DNA from: Thalassospira marina
GTDB taxonomy: Bacteria; Pseudomonadota; Alphaproteobacteria; Rhodospirillales; Thalassospiraceae
Direction of reading: 5' to 3'
Length of the DNA: 64,000 bases
NCBI RefSeq assembly: GCF_002844375.1
Contig: NZ_CP024199.1
Location: forward strand, 62,001 to 126,000
The translations under genes were made by a program, and so were the position numbers. The notes below the pieces were generated by a model. The model searched no databases. It worked only from the letters and a program-made list of their open reading frames with translations, and was not told where the DNA came from. How positions within the stretch are numbered: the stretch's first letter is position 1; every line of letters starts with the position of its first letter. Below, one piece after another: positions 16,899-24,828 of the stretch.

Positions 16899-18767
16899 TC
16901 AGCTCCCTTCCGTACCGGTTGCCTGGGCCGATTGTGGGCCGCCTTCGACAATGACTTTGCGGAACATCCCCGATGCCATGTGATAGCTGAGATGGCAGTG
17001 GAACGCCCATTGGCCGGGTGCGTCGACTTCGGTTTCAAATGAAACGGTCGTGCCCGGATTAACATTGATGGTGTGTTTAACCGGGTTCCATTTGCCGTTG
17101 CCGTTATCAAGTATCGACCACAGGCCATGCAGATGCATGGGATGGGCCATCATGGTTTCGTTGACATAGGTGAAGCGGACCCGTTCGCCGTATTTCAGGC
17201 GGATCGGTTCGGCATCCTCGTATTTCACGCCGTTGATCGACCAGACATAGCGTTCCATGTTGCCCGTCAGGCGCAATGTGATTTCCCGCATCGCCGGGCG
17301 TCCCGGGTAACGGGGTTTCTGGGCTTTCAAATCGGCATAGGACAGGAATTTGCCGCCATTGGCTGCTTTGGGGGTAAGGCCGCTGCCCGGGGCATAAAAC
17401 GGGTCGCTGCTGGCATCGGTGCCCATATTCATGGCTGCTGGGTCCATGTTGCCCATGCCCGGCATATTGCCATGATCCATGTTGGCCATATTGTCTTGCG
17501 CAGGCATGTTCATCATGCTGCCCATATCGCCCATTTTCTTCATTTGGGCCATGTCACCCATGTTGCCCATATCACCCATTTTTCCGGTGCTATTCATGCC
17601 CTTCATGTTCTTCATGTCCGGCGTGGTGTTTGTTTCGGCCATGCCCAGTTTTGTTGGCATATTCGGTGTCATGCCCGGCATGTTGGCGTGGTCCATGTTC
17701 ATATTCATGTTCATGCCCATGTCGGCCATGGTCAGCAGCGGGCTGTCGGTGCGCAGGGCGGGCATTTCGGCGCGCATGCCTTCGCGCGGGGCAAGCGAGG
17801 CAAAGGCATAACCTGACCGCCCCATGGATTCGGCCATGATCCCATAGGCCTTATCTTCTTTGGGCTGTACGATCACGTCATAGGTTTCCGCAACGGCGAT
17901 GCGAAATTCATCGACGGTAACGGGTTGCACATTGTTGCCGTCGGCCTGCACCACCGTCATTTCAAGGCCGGGAATGCGGACATCAAAATAGGTCATCGCC
18001 GATGCATTGATGAATCGCAGGCGCACACGTTCTTCCGGTTTGAAAATGCCGGTCCAGTTCTGTTCGGGTGATTTACCATTAATCAGGCCGGTAAAGCCCT
18101 GGATATCCTCGATATCGGTTGGCATCATGCGCATGCTGCCCCAGGCCTTGCGGTTAAACAGCGTGGCGGACAGGCCGTCGCGAGCAGCATCATCAATGAA
18201 TGTGCCCAGGGTGCGCTGCTGGCGATTGTAATAATCGGGCATCATTTTCAGATTGCGCATGATGCGTGCCCCGGAATGGGGATGTTTGTCCTTCAGGACC
18301 ACGACATATTCGCGATCATAGCGAAACGGGTCGCGGGTTTTGGGTTCAATGATGATGGAACCATAGGCGCCATCGGGTTCCTGAAAACCGGAATGGCTGT
18401 GAAACCAGTAAGTGCCGTTTTGCTGAACCGGAAAACGGTAGGTAAAGCTTTGGCCCGGTTCGATCCCGGGAAAGCTGATGCCCGGTACACCATCCATCTG
18501 ATAGGGCAGGATCAGGCCATGCCAGTGGATGGATGTTGTTTCATCAAGGTTGTTGGTCACCCTGATTTCGGCTTCTTCGCCTTCGCGAAAACGCAAGGTT
18601 GGTCCGGGCGATGACCCGTTATAACCAATGCCCGTTGTTTTCATTTTGCCGGTATCGATATCGACATAATCAACGCTTAGGTCATAGGGTTTGGCCATTG
18701 CCGGCAAAGACAGCACAGCAACGGCAAGGGCAGCAACAAGCATGCCCCAGGCATTTTTAAACTTCAT
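16899..18767 (-). CDS. copA: Multicopper oxidase CopA, copper resistance
   Basis: A periplasmic multicopper oxidase of 622 residues that detoxifies copper by oxidising Cu(I) and sequestering copper. Type 2/3 copper ligands are visible in SIHWHGLIL, YWFHSHSG, HPMHLHGLW and HCHLSYHM. A long Met-rich insert, roughly residues 350-450, contains many NM, GM and MxxM units (for example MNMNMDHANMPGM). The leader MKFKNAWGMLVAALAVAVL is a Sec-type signal without a twin-arginine motif, unusual because CopA proteins are mostly Tat-exported. It follows the cupredoxin gene, with a stem-loop between them, and precedes copB by three bases. Confidence 0.94.
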   Translation of the reverse strand: MKFKNAWGMLVAALAVAVLSLPAMAKPYDLSVDYVDIDTGKMKTTGIGYNGSSPGPTLRFREGEEAEIRVTNNLDETTSIHWHGLILPYQMDGVPGISFPGIEPGQSFTYRFPVQQNGTYWFHSHSGFQEPDGAYGSIIIEPKTRDPFRYDREYVVVLKDKHPHSGARIMRNLKMMPDYYNRQQRTLGTFIDDAARDGLSATLFNRKAWGSMRMMPTDIEDIQGFTGLINGKSPEQNWTGIFKPEERVRLRFINASAMTYFDVRIPGLEMTVVQADGNNVQPVTVDEFRIAVAETYDVIVQPKEDKAYGIMAESMGRSGYAFASLAPREGMRAEMPALRTDSPLLTMADMGMNMNMNMDHANMPGMTPNMPTKLGMAETNTTPDMKNMKGMNSTGKMGDMGNMGDMAQMKKMGDMGSMMNMPAQDNMANMDHGNMPGMGNMDPAAMNMGTDASSDPFYAPGSGLTPKAANGGKFLSYADLKAQKPRYPGRPAMREITLRLTGNMERYVWSINGVKYEDAEPIRLKYGERVRFTYVNETMMAHPMHLHGLWSILDNGNGKWNPVKHTINVNPGTTVSFETEVDAPGQWAFHCHLSYHMASGMFRKVIVEGGPQSAQATGTEGS

Positions 18768-18792
18768 GACATGAATTCCGTTTGGCAGGCTG

Positions 18793-18835
18793 GCAGGAAA
18801 CCCGGCTTGCCGTATGGTGGGGCCAGGTTTCCTGC
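18793..18835 (-). other. Stem-loop between the cupredoxin gene and copA
   Basis: GCAGGAAACC and GGTTTCCTGC form a perfect ten-base-pair stem around a GC-rich 23-base loop in the 82-base gap. No T-run follows on either strand. It may stabilise or process the mRNA and so set different levels of the two copper proteins. Confidence 0.5.
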
Positions 18836-18849
18836 TTTACTGCGTGCTG

Positions 18850-19410
18850 TTACTGAAACTTGACCTGGCCCATCATGCCGGACTCGTAATGGCCGGGGAC
18901 GTTGCAGGCAAATTCAAGGTCGGCACTGGCCGGAAATGTCCAGATGATTTCGGCAGTTTTGCCCGGTTCGATCAGCGCGCTGTTGGGATCGTCATGTTTC
19001 ATCGACATGCCATTGCCCATATTCATTTTCATGGCCTGCATGTTGATCCTGTCGGCCTCCAGCACCCCGTGTTCGACCATCAATTCCATTTCTTTCTGAT
19101 GGGCGGCATGCATAGCCACGGTGCCGAGGTTAAATTCGTGAACGAAATCACCTTCGTTGCGGATAACAAACCGGACCGTTTCACCGCCCTTTACAACAAC
19201 CTTTTCAGGCTCGAAAAAGTTGTCCCGCATAATGATTTCGACTGTTTTTTTCGCTTCAGCACGGGTGCCGGGTTTGCCGATATTGGCAGCGTGTGCGCCA
19301 TTTTTGTGGCCGGCATCGGCATAGGCCGCGACGGGCGATATCATGGCTATCCCCCCGGAAATCACGGCAAGGGACAGGGCTTTGGCAATGGATGATTTAA
19401 AAGCGGGCAT
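18850..19410 (-). CDS. Exported cupredoxin (blue copper protein)
   Basis: A periplasmic protein of 186 residues with a signal peptide (about 1-31, cut near AAYA) and one cupredoxin domain. Type 1 copper ligands are visible: His in GDFVHEFNLG, then Cys, His and Met in FACNVPGHYESGMMG. An insert of about 50 residues between strands is rich in Met and His (MQAMKMNMGNGMSMKHDD), suited to extra copper binding. It is the upstream partner of copA and copB on the same strand and probably carries or buffers copper for them. The exact family name is uncertain. Confidence 0.9.
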   Translation of the reverse strand: MPAFKSSIAKALSLAVISGGIAMISPVAAYADAGHKNGAHAANIGKPGTRAEAKKTVEIIMRDNFFEPEKVVVKGGETVRFVIRNEGDFVHEFNLGTVAMHAAHQKEMELMVEHGVLEADRINMQAMKMNMGNGMSMKHDDPNSALIEPGKTAEIIWTFPASADLEFACNVPGHYESGMMGQVKFQ

Positions 19411-19595
19411 AAAATGCTCCTGAAAGAGAGAATATTTTCAAAATCTTCTCCCGCCGGGCATGAATAGCCGTCCTGCCTGAAACTTGCGGTATGCGCGTGT
19501 CAGGGTTGGGGTTTACCGGGTGTGATTACACCTGTAACCGGGCCGTCATGCAAAAAGCGGGAAGGGAAAATGGCCGGCACAAAGCCGGTTCTCTT

Positions 19596-19955
19596 TCAAA
19601 GGCGCGGAGGTTTGCCGCTGGGGTCTTCGTTAAGCGAGCGCACCAGGTCATTTGAAACCAGATAGGTTACCGGTTTCAGGTCCAGCTTGCGGGGCGATGC
19701 ACCAAGGGCCAGGGGCATGAAAGGGCCACACAGGATCATGCCGCACATATCGGAATGTCCGGCACCAGGCATTGCAGCCTTGTGTGCTGAATGATCCATC
19801 AGGGGTGACTTTGCCGCATCCTGGTAAGCAATGCCCTGATCGGACATGCTGTGCGCTGGCATATGCGCCATTTCCATTGCCATACCGTCATTCACGCTGG
19901 TCAGAATAACTGCCAGTGAAAAAAGAACGCTTAGGAAAAGGGCGAGTGTCCGCAC
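19596..19955 (-). CDS. Met/His-rich exported small protein at head of copper cluster
   Basis: Taken from GTG 19955, with AAGGA nine bases upstream, this is a 119-residue protein with a hydrophobic N-terminal signal or anchor (VRTLALFLSVLFSLAVIL), then a segment with many Met and His (MEMAHMPAHSM, MDHSAHKAAMPGAGHSDM) and two Cys in CGMILCGPF. A longer frame starts at ATG 20015. It is 185 bases upstream of the cupredoxin gene, same strand. Composition and place suggest a periplasmic copper-binding or copper-sensing helper; I recognise no named family. Confidence 0.7.
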   Translation of the reverse strand: MRTLALFLSVLFSLAVILTSVNDGMAMEMAHMPAHSMSDQGIAYQDAAKSPLMDHSAHKAAMPGAGHSDMCGMILCGPFMPLALGASPRKLDLKPVTYLVSNDLVRSLNEDPSGKPPRL

Positions 19956-20429
19956 GGAAATGGATCCTTGGTGATTTCTCGCACAAGCGATATCCGAGAC
20001 CGCGATGCGGATCAAGTGGCAAGATTGTGGCCTACTTCATATGCGCGTGATCAGCCGTGAGGCACTGGGAATATTTCCTGCGGGATCATGCAGTTAAACA
20101 AAAATGCATTTTTATGCGTGCAACGGACCGCCCCTATACCGATATGTGCGGTGGGCGCGGTCGTGGTTAAGGCGATACTGGTGTTTGTTGCAACACTTGT
20201 ACCCGGGGATGTGTTTGGGCATTTGCGCTGCGGATCATGGCTGTTGCGTGACAAGTTTGCAGGAGGAGCAAGAAAACACTTGATGTCGATATAAACATAT
20301 CTTTATATATGCGGCAGGCGAGGGTGGCAAAGCAGGCCACATGCACAAATTTCACGGCGGTTTCATTTCCTTTTTCGGCAACGTCCGGCAAAGGATATGA
20401 AAGCGCCATATCTGATTGATGGAGACGAC
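19956..20429. other. Intergenic region before ahcY
   Basis: A 474-base region with promoters for the copper cluster (minus) and ahcY (plus). It contains the palindromic operator at 20289-20308 and a small stem (GTGGC/GCCAC, 20324-20340) in the probable ahcY leader. I looked for and did not find the conserved cores of SAH or SAM-II riboswitches. Short open frames here have no ribosome binding site. Confidence 0.6.
20289..20308 (+). promoter_or_regulatory. 20-bp near-perfect palindrome upstream of ahcY, candidate SahR/ArsR-type operator
   Basis: ATATAAACATATCTTTATAT matches its own reverse complement at 18 of 20 positions and lies about 120 bases upstream of the ahcY start. AT-rich palindromes of this kind are typical ArsR-family operators, and the ArsR-family regulator SahR controls S-adenosylhomocysteine recycling genes in several Proteobacteria. 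Assignment to SahR is inference from position and form; no such regulator gene is in the window. Confidence 0.5.
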
Positions 20430-21725
20430 ATGTCGAACTTTACCGATTACAAGGTCGCAGACATTTCGCTGGCCGAATGGGGCCGCAAGGAAATTGCGAT
20501 TGCTGAAACCGAAATGCCGGGCCTGATGGCACTGCGCGAAGAATTCGGCGCAGCCAAGCCGCTTGCCGGTGCCCGCATTGCTGGTTGCCTGCACATGACC
20601 ATCCAGACCGCCGTTCTGATGGAAACCCTGATCGCCCTGGGTGCTACGGTTCGCTGGTCGTCCTGCAACATTTTCTCGACCCAGGATCAGGCTGCTGCTG
20701 CCATGGCTGCTGTTGAAATCCCGACTTTCGCCTGGAAAGGTGAAACCGAGGAAGAATTCTGGTGGTGCATCGAGCAGACCATCGAAGGTCCGGACGGCTG
20801 GAAGCCGAACCTGATTCTGGACGACGGCGGCGACCTGACCCAGCTGATCCACGAAAAATACCCGGAAATGCTGGCCGACATTAAGGGCCTTTCCGAAGAA
20901 ACCACCACCGGTGTTCATCGCCTGTATGAAATGGCGAAAAAAGGCACGCTGAAGGTTCCGGCCATCAATGTGAACGATTCGGTTACCAAATCGAAATTCG
21001 ACAACCTGTATGGCTGCCGCGAAAGCCTTGTTGACGGCATCAAGCGCGCAACCGACGTGATGGTTGCTGGCAAGATCGCCGTTGTTGCCGGTTATGGTGA
21101 TGTGGGTAAAGGTTCGGCTGCATCGCTGCGCAGCCAGGGTGCCCGCGTTCTGGTTACCGAAATTGACCCGATCTGCGCGCTTCAGGCCGCAATGGAAGGT
21201 TACGAAGTTACCACGATGGAAGATGCCGCCCCGTTTGGCGACATTTTCGTAACCACCACTGGTAACATTGACATCATCACGCTCGACCATATGCGTGCGA
21301 TGAAGGATCGTGCGATCGTTTGTAATATCGGCCATTTTGACTCTGAAATTCAGATCAATTCGCTGCGCAATTACAAATGGGAAAACGTCAAGCCGCAGGT
21401 TGACGAAGTCGAATTCCCCGATGGCAAACGTCTGATCGTTCTGGCCGAAGGCCGCCTTGTGAACCTTGGTTGCGCAACCGGTCACCCCAGCTTCGTGATG
21501 TCGGCTTCCTTCACCAACCAGGTGCTGGCCCAGATCGAACTGTGGAAAAACCACGCCAATTACGAAAACCAGGTTTATGTCCTGCCCAAACACCTTGATG
21601 AAAAAGTTGCAGCCCTGCACCTTGACCGTCTTGGCGTGAAGCTGACCAAGCTGACCGCTGCACAGGCTGAATATATCGCCGTGCCGCAGGCTGGTCCGTT
21701 CAAGCCGGATCACTACCGTTACTAA
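20430..21725 (+). CDS. ahcY: Adenosylhomocysteinase
   Basis: Hydrolyses S-adenosylhomocysteine to homocysteine and adenosine with bound NAD, clearing the inhibitor made by methyltransferases. The 431-residue chain has the NAD-binding GYGDVGKGSA and NVNDSVTKSKFDN, and ends in FKPDHYRY as the family does. ATG 20430 follows GGAG; an upstream ATG at 20397 would add eleven residues and is less likely. In many alphaproteobacteria ahcY follows the chvGI-hprK-PTS block directly; here a copper cluster lies between. An intrinsic terminator follows. Confidence 0.98.
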   Translation: MSNFTDYKVADISLAEWGRKEIAIAETEMPGLMALREEFGAAKPLAGARIAGCLHMTIQTAVLMETLIALGATVRWSSCNIFSTQDQAAAAMAAVEIPTFAWKGETEEEFWWCIEQTIEGPDGWKPNLILDDGGDLTQLIHEKYPEMLADIKGLSEETTTGVHRLYEMAKKGTLKVPAINVNDSVTKSKFDNLYGCRESLVDGIKRATDVMVAGKIAVVAGYGDVGKGSAASLRSQGARVLVTEIDPICALQAAMEGYEVTTMEDAAPFGDIFVTTTGNIDIITLDHMRAMKDRAIVCNIGHFDSEIQINSLRNYKWENVKPQVDEVEFPDGKRLIVLAEGRLVNLGCATGHPSFVMSASFTNQVLAQIELWKNHANYENQVYVLPKHLDEKVAALHLDRLGVKLTKLTAAQAEYIAVPQAGPFKPDHYRY

Positions 21726-21749
21726 TCCTGCCTTATTGGCATGATGATG

Positions 21750-21786
21750 AACCGGCCCGTGTTTGACGCGGGCCGGTTTTTTGTTT
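21750..21786 (+). terminator. Intrinsic terminator after ahcY
   Basis: AACCGGCCCG and CGGGCCGGTT pair around a short loop and are followed by TTTTTTGTTT on the plus strand, 25 bases past the ahcY stop. Confidence 0.92.
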
Positions 21787-21852
21787 GCGCAATACGATAT
21801 TCGCGGTAACGAGGAAGTATCAAAGACCATTCCTTACAGTCGGGGACGCACC

Positions 21853-22215
21853 GTGCCGCAAATCGAAATTGAATATTCCGCCGCCCTTCCCATTGCCGGT
21901 GCCCTGCCCAAGCTTGCCCTGGCGATGCACCATGCCCTGGCCCCGATTGCCGATACGGATGTTGCCAGTTTTAAAACCAGGCTATCGCCGCTTGCCAACC
22001 TGGTGATTGGCGATGGCAACGCGCGCGAAGCGATGGTGCATGTGGATGTACGGTTGCTGTCGGGGCGGACGGACACTGTCAAACAGGCGGTCGGGCAAAA
22101 GGTACAGGAATTGCTGCTGGCCCATCTGGCGGACCAGGTTGATGGATATTCGGTGCAGTTCACCACCGAAATTCATGATCTCGATCGCGGTAATTACCAC
22201 AAAACCGTTCTGTGA
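21853..22215 (+). CDS. 5-carboxymethyl-2-hydroxymuconate isomerase family protein
   Basis: A 120-residue tautomerase-superfamily enzyme of the kind that acts in homoprotocatechuate degradation. Starting at GTG 21853 (GGGGAC nine bases before), the protein reads M-PQIEIEYSAAL, so removal of the initiator exposes Pro as the N-terminal catalytic base; this decides the start against the longer frame from 21763, which overlaps the ahcY terminator. Conserved AMVHVDVRLLSGR is also present. No other genes of that pathway are near, so its physiological substrate is uncertain. Confidence 0.85.
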   Translation: MPQIEIEYSAALPIAGALPKLALAMHHALAPIADTDVASFKTRLSPLANLVIGDGNAREAMVHVDVRLLSGRTDTVKQAVGQKVQELLLAHLADQVDGYSVQFTTEIHDLDRGNYHKTVL

Positions 22216-22224
22216 CCGTTCTTC

Positions 22225-22247
22225 GACCGGCGGGATAATTGCCGGTC
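22225..22247. other. Stem-loop between convergent genes
   Basis: GACCGGC and GCCGGTC pair over a nine-base loop in the 41-base gap between the isomerase and phosphoesterase stop codons. It lacks a T-run on either strand, so its termination activity is doubtful. Confidence 0.35.
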
Positions 22248-22256
22248 AACCCGCCT

Positions 22257-22934
22257 TCAGGATGGAATTGGCAGTTTGAATATTTTACCCGCCGGGCCAA
22301 GGTTATGGACCGGCGTTTGGCCGATCCTGCCGCTTTGCCCCCAGGCCGCATGAATATGCCCGCATAAATGCAAAATTGGCTGTTTTTGCATGATGGCGGC
22401 ATAAATGGCGTGGCTGCCAGCGTGAAAGCCGTTCTTTTGCTGGTCGGTAATGCCATGCGGTGGTGCGTGGGTGACCAGGATGGCCCGTTCCGGGCAGTTT
22501 GATAACATGATGTCGGCTTCGTCTTCATCCAATGCGCGGTTCCAGCTTTCATCGTTGGATACCGGGCATTCATAACCCAGTCCGAAAAACGCCAATCCCA
22601 ACAGTTTGATGCCAGTGCCATGCAAAACATGGATATGGGGCTGCCCGGCACAATGATGGCGCAGGTCGTCAATATCATCGTGGTTGCCCGCCACGATGAT
22701 CATCGGGCAGGGGATGGCGGCAAAAAATGGCATAAATTCCGCAAGACCCTCGCCCTTTTGGCCGAAATCACCCGCACCAATAACAATATCAGCCGATTGC
22801 GCCTGATGAATGATGTTTTCAGCTGCCTTTTGGTTCAAATGCAGGTCGCTGAATGCCAGGATATTCACAAAATCCGGGGTGGTTACAGCAGTTGCGGTGA
22901 TGGATGACGCTGGCTTGGTGGTGTGGTTTTCCAT
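22257..22934 (-). CDS. Metallophosphoesterase
   Basis: A cytoplasmic calcineurin-like phosphoesterase of 225 residues with the full two-metal motif set: FSDLHLN, VIGAGDFG, VAGNHDD, VTHAPPHG and CGHIHAAWG. The substrate is not deducible; family members cleave phosphomonoesters, diesters or nucleotides. The first 25 residues are a low-complexity Thr/Ala tail before the core. It is 28 bases downstream of the EamA transporter gene on the same strand, so the two probably share a transcript. Confidence 0.92.
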   Translation of the reverse strand: MENHTTKPASSITATAVTTPDFVNILAFSDLHLNQKAAENIIHQAQSADIVIGAGDFGQKGEGLAEFMPFFAAIPCPMIIVAGNHDDIDDLRHHCAGQPHIHVLHGTGIKLLGLAFFGLGYECPVSNDESWNRALDEDEADIMLSNCPERAILVTHAPPHGITDQQKNGFHAGSHAIYAAIMQKQPILHLCGHIHAAWGQSGRIGQTPVHNLGPAGKIFKLPIPS

Positions 22935-22962
22935 GATGTTATCCTTGCAGTCCTAAACGGCT

Positions 22963-23805
22963 TTAGTGACCCAAGCGTGACAGGACAACGCCCGTTGCAA
23001 TCAGCGATACGGCCAGCATGCGGTGGCGGGTGATTTCTTCTTTCAGGACAAAACGCGCGATCAAAATGGCAAACAGAATGCTGCTTTCGCGAAGGGCGGA
23101 TACCAGCGCAATGGGGGCTTGCGTGCAGGCCCAGATGACAATCGCATAGGCGCAAAAGGATCCGGCCCCGCCAATGGCGGCGTTAAGGGGCGACACGGTA
23201 CGTAATTCGCGAAACAGGCCGGGTTTGAAAATCGCCATGTAAATGACCATCAGCACGGCATTCAAAATGGAAAGCCAACTGTAAAAACCAAGGGCGGTGC
23301 CAGCAATGCGCGCCCCTGTGCCATCCACCAGGCTGTAACCCATAATGAAACAGCCCGTTGCAAAGGCCAGCAGGAAGGATTGCGCATTCTGGTTTTTCCA
23401 GGCTGATCGCGCCTGCATGGCAATGCCCGTGGCGATAATGGCAATGGCCGAAAGCTCGATCCCGTTTAGGGAAACATTTAAAAACAGCAGGGAAATGATG
23501 GTGATTAAAACCGGCGAAAGCCCGCGCGCCAGCGGGTAAATTTGCGAAAGATCGCCATGCATGTAGCTGCGCATTAAAAACAGCTGATAACCAACATGCA
23601 AAACCGACCCGGCGGCAAGATACCCCATACTCGCCATATCGGGTGTGGGCGACAGCATGATGCCGATAATGGCAACCGGCACATGGGCCAGCACAATTGA
23701 AAACGTCGCCAGATCCTTGCGGGCAGACCCTTTGACGAAACTGTTCCATCCTGCATGAAGCAGGGCAGAGCATAAAACGGCACTAAAAACGACAGGCGAC
23801 ATCAT
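22963..23805 (-). CDS. EamA/DMT-family transporter
   Basis: An inner-membrane protein of 280 residues with ten hydrophobic segments arranged as two EamA repeats (about 5-135 and 145-278). The second repeat has the typical PIALVSALRESSILFAIL and ends in HRMLAVSLIATGVVL. Members export or import small metabolites such as amino acids. It is divergent from the LysR gene at 23897 with 91 bases between, a common pairing of a regulator and its target exporter. Substrate unknown. Confidence 0.9.
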   Translation of the reverse strand: MMSPVVFSAVLCSALLHAGWNSFVKGSARKDLATFSIVLAHVPVAIIGIMLSPTPDMASMGYLAAGSVLHVGYQLFLMRSYMHGDLSQIYPLARGLSPVLITIISLLFLNVSLNGIELSAIAIIATGIAMQARSAWKNQNAQSFLLAFATGCFIMGYSLVDGTGARIAGTALGFYSWLSILNAVLMVIYMAIFKPGLFRELRTVSPLNAAIGGAGSFCAYAIVIWACTQAPIALVSALRESSILFAILIARFVLKEEITRHRMLAVSLIATGVVLSRLGH

Positions 23806-23896
23806 TCTCCCTTTCTGGCTGGCAGCAGGAGAATTGCACCCTTTTAAAAGATGGAATAATTTGTATTTCTAGTTTTATTCGTAAGGAAAATTATCG

Positions 23897-24811
23897 TTGG
23901 ATACGCGCTTTCTGGAAAGTGTGATTATCGTTGCCGAATTGGGCTCGGTCGCGGCGGCGGCGCGCCAGCAGGGTTTGACGGCAGCGGCCATTTCACAACG
24001 CCTGAAAACCCTTGAGACCGAACTGGGTGTGGTGCTGTTTCGCCGGAATGGCAAAACAGTTCAGCCAACGGCGGAATGTTCGCGCCTGTTGCCCCATGCC
24101 CGCAAAATGGTGGCGCAGGCCGCATTGCTAAGCGGCGCACTGGATGAAGACAACCTTGCGGGGACCCTTAAAATCGGTGCGATTTCAACGGTTATGACCA
24201 GCCTGTTGCCGCTAACTTTAAAACATTTGCGCCAGGTTGCACCGCTTCTGGTGCCCGAAATTTACCCAGGCACGTCCGTAAACCTGCATGACCGCATCAG
24301 CAGCCAGGAACTGGATGTCATTGTCGCCATCGCCCCGCCGTTTGAACGGTCCAAATCGCTTGAAGCCCGTAATTTGCGTTCGGAACCCTTGATGTTGATG
24401 ACGCCCGCCAGTGTCAAACCGGTTGGTGACAATGACTTTGCTGCCATTGCCGGTATTTTGGCGCAGATGCCCTATATCCGTTATGACCCGTCATCCTGGG
24501 GGGGGCGGTTGGCCGAACAGTTTTTGGCCCGGCACAATATGGTGCCGCAGCTTTTTTGCACCATCGATTCCCAGGAAACCATGGCCCGGATGGTACATGA
24601 AGGGCTGGGTGTATCGCTGGTGCCAGACTGGATGCGGGTTTACGATACCGGCCTCGACCTTAACTGGCACCGCGTTGCCGGGGATGATTTTAACCGCAAT
24701 ATCGACCTGGTTTATCCCGGTGTATCGCCCAAGGCACCGCTGATAGCGGCCTTTTGTCAGGCGATTACAAATATTCACGACCAATTATTGCCGAGTGGCG
24801 GTAACGGTTAA
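23897..24811 (+). CDS. LysR-family transcriptional regulator
   Basis: A 304-residue regulator with an N-terminal helix-turn-helix (LGSVAAAARQQGLTAAAISQ, then RLKTLETELGVVLFRR) and a LysR substrate-binding domain from about residue 90. It starts at TTG 23897, with AAGGAAAA upstream. It is divergently placed to the EamA transporter gene, which is its most likely target. Its stop is 17 bases from the convergent nucleotidyltransferase gene. Confidence 0.92.
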   Translation: MDTRFLESVIIVAELGSVAAAARQQGLTAAAISQRLKTLETELGVVLFRRNGKTVQPTAECSRLLPHARKMVAQAALLSGALDEDNLAGTLKIGAISTVMTSLLPLTLKHLRQVAPLLVPEIYPGTSVNLHDRISSQELDVIVAIAPPFERSKSLEARNLRSEPLMLMTPASVKPVGDNDFAAIAGILAQMPYIRYDPSSWGGRLAEQFLARHNMVPQLFCTIDSQETMARMVHEGLGVSLVPDWMRVYDTGLDLNWHRVAGDDFNRNIDLVYPGVSPKAPLIAAFCQAITNIHDQLLPSGGNG

Positions 24812-24828
24812 GGCACACCCTGCCTGCG

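Noticed and set aside
20309..20429. SAH or SAM-type riboswitch in the ahcY leader
   Set aside because: Only a five-base-pair stem is present; the conserved cores of SAH, SAM-II and SAM/SAH riboswitches are not visible.
20352..21830. 492-residue minus-strand open frame opposite ahcY
   Set aside because: Antisense shadow created by the codon bias of ahcY; it also crosses the ahcY terminator.
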